Assembly (NCBI GenBank): GCA_903924445.1 | Contig: CAIYBQ010000290.1 | Coordinates: 1-7,546 of the forward strand | Length of the DNA stretch: 7,546 bases | Source of the DNA: an uncultured Armatimonadota bacterium | GTDB taxonomy: Bacteria; Armatimonadota; Armatimonadia; Armatimonadales; Armatimonadaceae | Reading direction: 5' to 3' | In this document: positions 6,133 to 7,546 of the stretch, piece after piece | How positions within the stretch are numbered: the stretch's first letter is position 1 | How the letters are laid out: each line of letters opens with the position of its first letter | Notes under the pieces: model-generated | Seen by the model: the letters and a program-made list of their open reading frames with translations, nothing else | Told to the model about the DNA's origin: nothing | Databases searched by the model: none | Translations under genes and position numbers: made by a program

Positions 6133-7546
6133 CTAGGCGATATCGAACCGGTCGAGGTCCATCACCTTTGCCCACACCGCAACAAAGTCCTTGACGAACT
6201 TGTCGCTGGCATCCGATGCTGCATAGACCTCAGCAACGGCACGGAGCTCGGAGTTGGACCCGATGATCAAGTCTGCACGAGTTGCAGACCACGCAACAGC
6301 ACCCGTCTTCCGGCTGACGCCTTCAAAGGTGGTCTTTTCATCGTTGTTTGGACGCCATGCGATACCGAGGTCGAGCAAGTTGACGAAGTAGTCATTCGTC
6401 AGCACACCCGGCTTGCTCGTGAACACACCGTGCTTCGAGTTGTCGTAGTTGGTGCCAAGAACACGCATTCCACCGAGGAGAACTGTCATCTCAGGGGATG
6501 TCAGGTTCAACAGCTGCGCCTTGTCAACAAGCAAATGCTCGCTTGCATGCGCAACGCCAGACTTGCTGTAGTTGCGGAAGCCATCTGCGAGTGGCTCAAG
6601 CACTGCAAAGGATGAAACATCCGTCTGTGCCTGAGTTGCATCCGTACGGCCAGGCGTAAACGGAACGGTTACCGTCTTGCCCGCATCCTTGGCGGCCTTC
6701 TCGATTCCAGCACAACCACCGAGAACAATCAGGTCTGCAAGAGAGACCAGCTTGCCATCCGTGCGGTTTGCATTGAAGCCGCTCTGGATGCCTTCATAGA
6801 CACCAAGCACCTTGGAGAGACCCAGCTTGCTGTTGACTTCCCAGTTCATCTGTGGGTTCAGGCGGAGACGTGCACCATTGGCACCGCCACGCTTATCCGA
6901 ACCACGGAAGGTGGATGCGCTTGCCCAAGCGGTCGAAACCAGCTCGGAAACCGTCAGTCCGGACTTGAGGATTTGCGCCTTGAGTGCGGTGATGTCGCGC
7001 TTGTCGATGACCTTGCCTACCGCCGCTGGGATTGGATCCTGCCATACGAGCACTTCGGCTGGGACTTCGGAGCCAACATAGCGGTTGCGTGGACCCATGT
7101 CACGGTGTGTCAGCTTGAACCATGCACGCGCAAATGCATCATTGAATGCCTTTGGATCGTTCAGGAACTTGCGGGAAATCTTCTCGTAAGCTGGATCAAA
7201 ACGAAGCGCGAGGTCGGTCGTGAACATCATCGGTGCATGACGCTTGGACTTGTCAAATGCATCCGGGACGAGGTCCTTGCCCTTGCCACCCTTTGGTTGC
7301 CATTGCTGCGCACCGGCTGGGCTCTTGGTGAGCTCCCACTCGAAGCCAAAGAGGTTCTCGAAGTAGTTGTTCGACCACTTGTCAGGTGTGGCTGTCCATG
7401 CACCCTCGAGACCCGATGTAATCGTGTCAGGGCCATTCCCCTTGCCAAAGGTGTTCTTCCAGCCGGTTGCTTGCTCTTCAATCGTGCCAGCTGCTGGCTC
7501 GCGGCCGACATGCTTGCCTGGGTCCGCTGCACCGTGTGCCTTACCA
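6133..7546 (-). CDS. katG: Catalase-peroxidase, 5' end outside the window
   Basis: This is the bifunctional heme enzyme that breaks down hydrogen peroxide by catalase and peroxidase reactions. The 470 visible residues start at GKAHGAADPGKHVG, three codons after where the proximal heme histidine of the GGHTFGKTHG motif would be, so the distal Trp/His, Tyr and Met and the heme ligand are all outside. Visible and intact are the proximal-pocket Trp in GAWTATPDKW (visible residue 50, equivalent to W321 of Mycobacterium tuberculosis KatG), the Asp it bonds to in MMFTTDLALRFDP (residue 111, D381) and the mobile Arg in THRDMGPRNRY (residue 148, R418). The C-terminal duplicated domain is complete, from WQDPIPA to the final DRFDIA, stop TAG at 6135-6133. 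Full-length relatives have about 730-750 residues, so roughly 270 are missing. A strong terminator follows, so it is not co-transcribed with the next gene. No regulator such as OxyR or Fur is visible here. Confidence 0.97.
   Translation of the reverse strand, partial: GKAHGAADPGKHVGREPAAGTIEEQATGWKNTFGKGNGPDTITSGLEGAWTATPDKWSNNYFENLFGFEWELTKSPAGAQQWQPKGGKGKDLVPDAFDKSKRHAPMMFTTDLALRFDPAYEKISRKFLNDPKAFNDAFARAWFKLTHRDMGPRNRYVGSEVPAEVLVWQDPIPAAVGKVIDKRDITALKAQILKSGLTVSELVSTAWASASTFRGSDKRGGANGARLRLNPQMNWEVNSKLGLSKVLGVYEGIQSGFNANRTDGKLVSLADLIVLGGCAGIEKAAKDAGKTVTVPFTPGRTDATQAQTDVSSFAVLEPLADGFRNYSKSGVAHASEHLLVDKAQLLNLTSPEMTVLLGGMRVLGTNYDNSKHGVFTSKPGVLTNDYFVNLLDLGIAWRPNNDEKTTFEGVSRKTGAVAWSATRADLIIGSNSELRAVAEVYAASDASDKFVKDFVAVWAKVMDLDRFDIA

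Noticed and set aside
6034..6615. Plus-strand 193-codon frame overlapping the katG 3' end
   Set aside because: It runs through the katG terminator and antisense to clear KatG coding sequence, so it is a shadow.
6133..7230. katG as a short 365-residue gene starting at 7230
   Set aside because: The internal Met-Met lies within the conserved KatG sequence, and the frame stays open to 7546 with family-conserved residues, so the gene is simply cut by the window edge.
7227..7532. Minus-strand 101-codon frame at the right edge
   Set aside because: It is out of frame with katG. The true frame across these bases reads GKAHGAADPGKHVG through to RHAPMMFTTD and is continuous to the window edge.

Overview
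The window reads as an ordinary chromosomal stretch of a Gram-negative-type bacterium. All four genes lie on the minus strand. In transcription order they are a catalase-peroxidase (katG, 5' end cut off by the right edge), an acyltransferase-3 membrane protein, a very large secreted protein with BNR/Asp-box beta-propeller repeats, and the F-type ATP synthase beta subunit (atpD, 3' end cut off by the left edge). The base composition looks moderately GC-rich. Large exported 'VPS10/BNR glycosyl hydrolase-like' proteins that open with a WRAIGPAxMGGRI-type motif are common in Acidobacteriota, Armatimonadota, Gemmatimonadota and Bacteroidota. I can suggest that kind of organism but cannot fix the phylum.

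Right to left: katG runs from 7546 down to 6133 and ends at a strong intrinsic terminator (6072-6111). A 128-base gap then leads to the acyltransferase (6004-4946), whose start codon lies inside a perfect inverted repeat. A 139-base gap with a small hairpin and a weak promoter candidate leads to the BNR protein. Its best start is a GTG at 4806 behind a clean GGAG ribosome-binding site and directly before a signal peptide. It ends at 1339. A 157-base gap follows, unusually dense in secondary structure: a GAAA-loop hairpin, a terminator-like stem with a T6 tract, an overlapping promoter candidate, and a third hairpin just before the atpD ribosome-binding site. atpD runs from 1181 off the left edge, cut just where the DELSEED region would begin.

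The genes do not form an obvious pathway. The gap sizes and terminator-like structures fit four separately transcribed units, covering peroxide detoxification, acylation of a surface or exported molecule, an exported propeller protein and energy conservation. I found no mobile element, RNA gene, CRISPR array or defence system. The points most worth a second look are the structured leader before atpD, the separation of atpD from the other ATP synthase genes, the palindrome over the acyltransferase start codon, and the glycine-rich and coiled-coil tail of the BNR protein.
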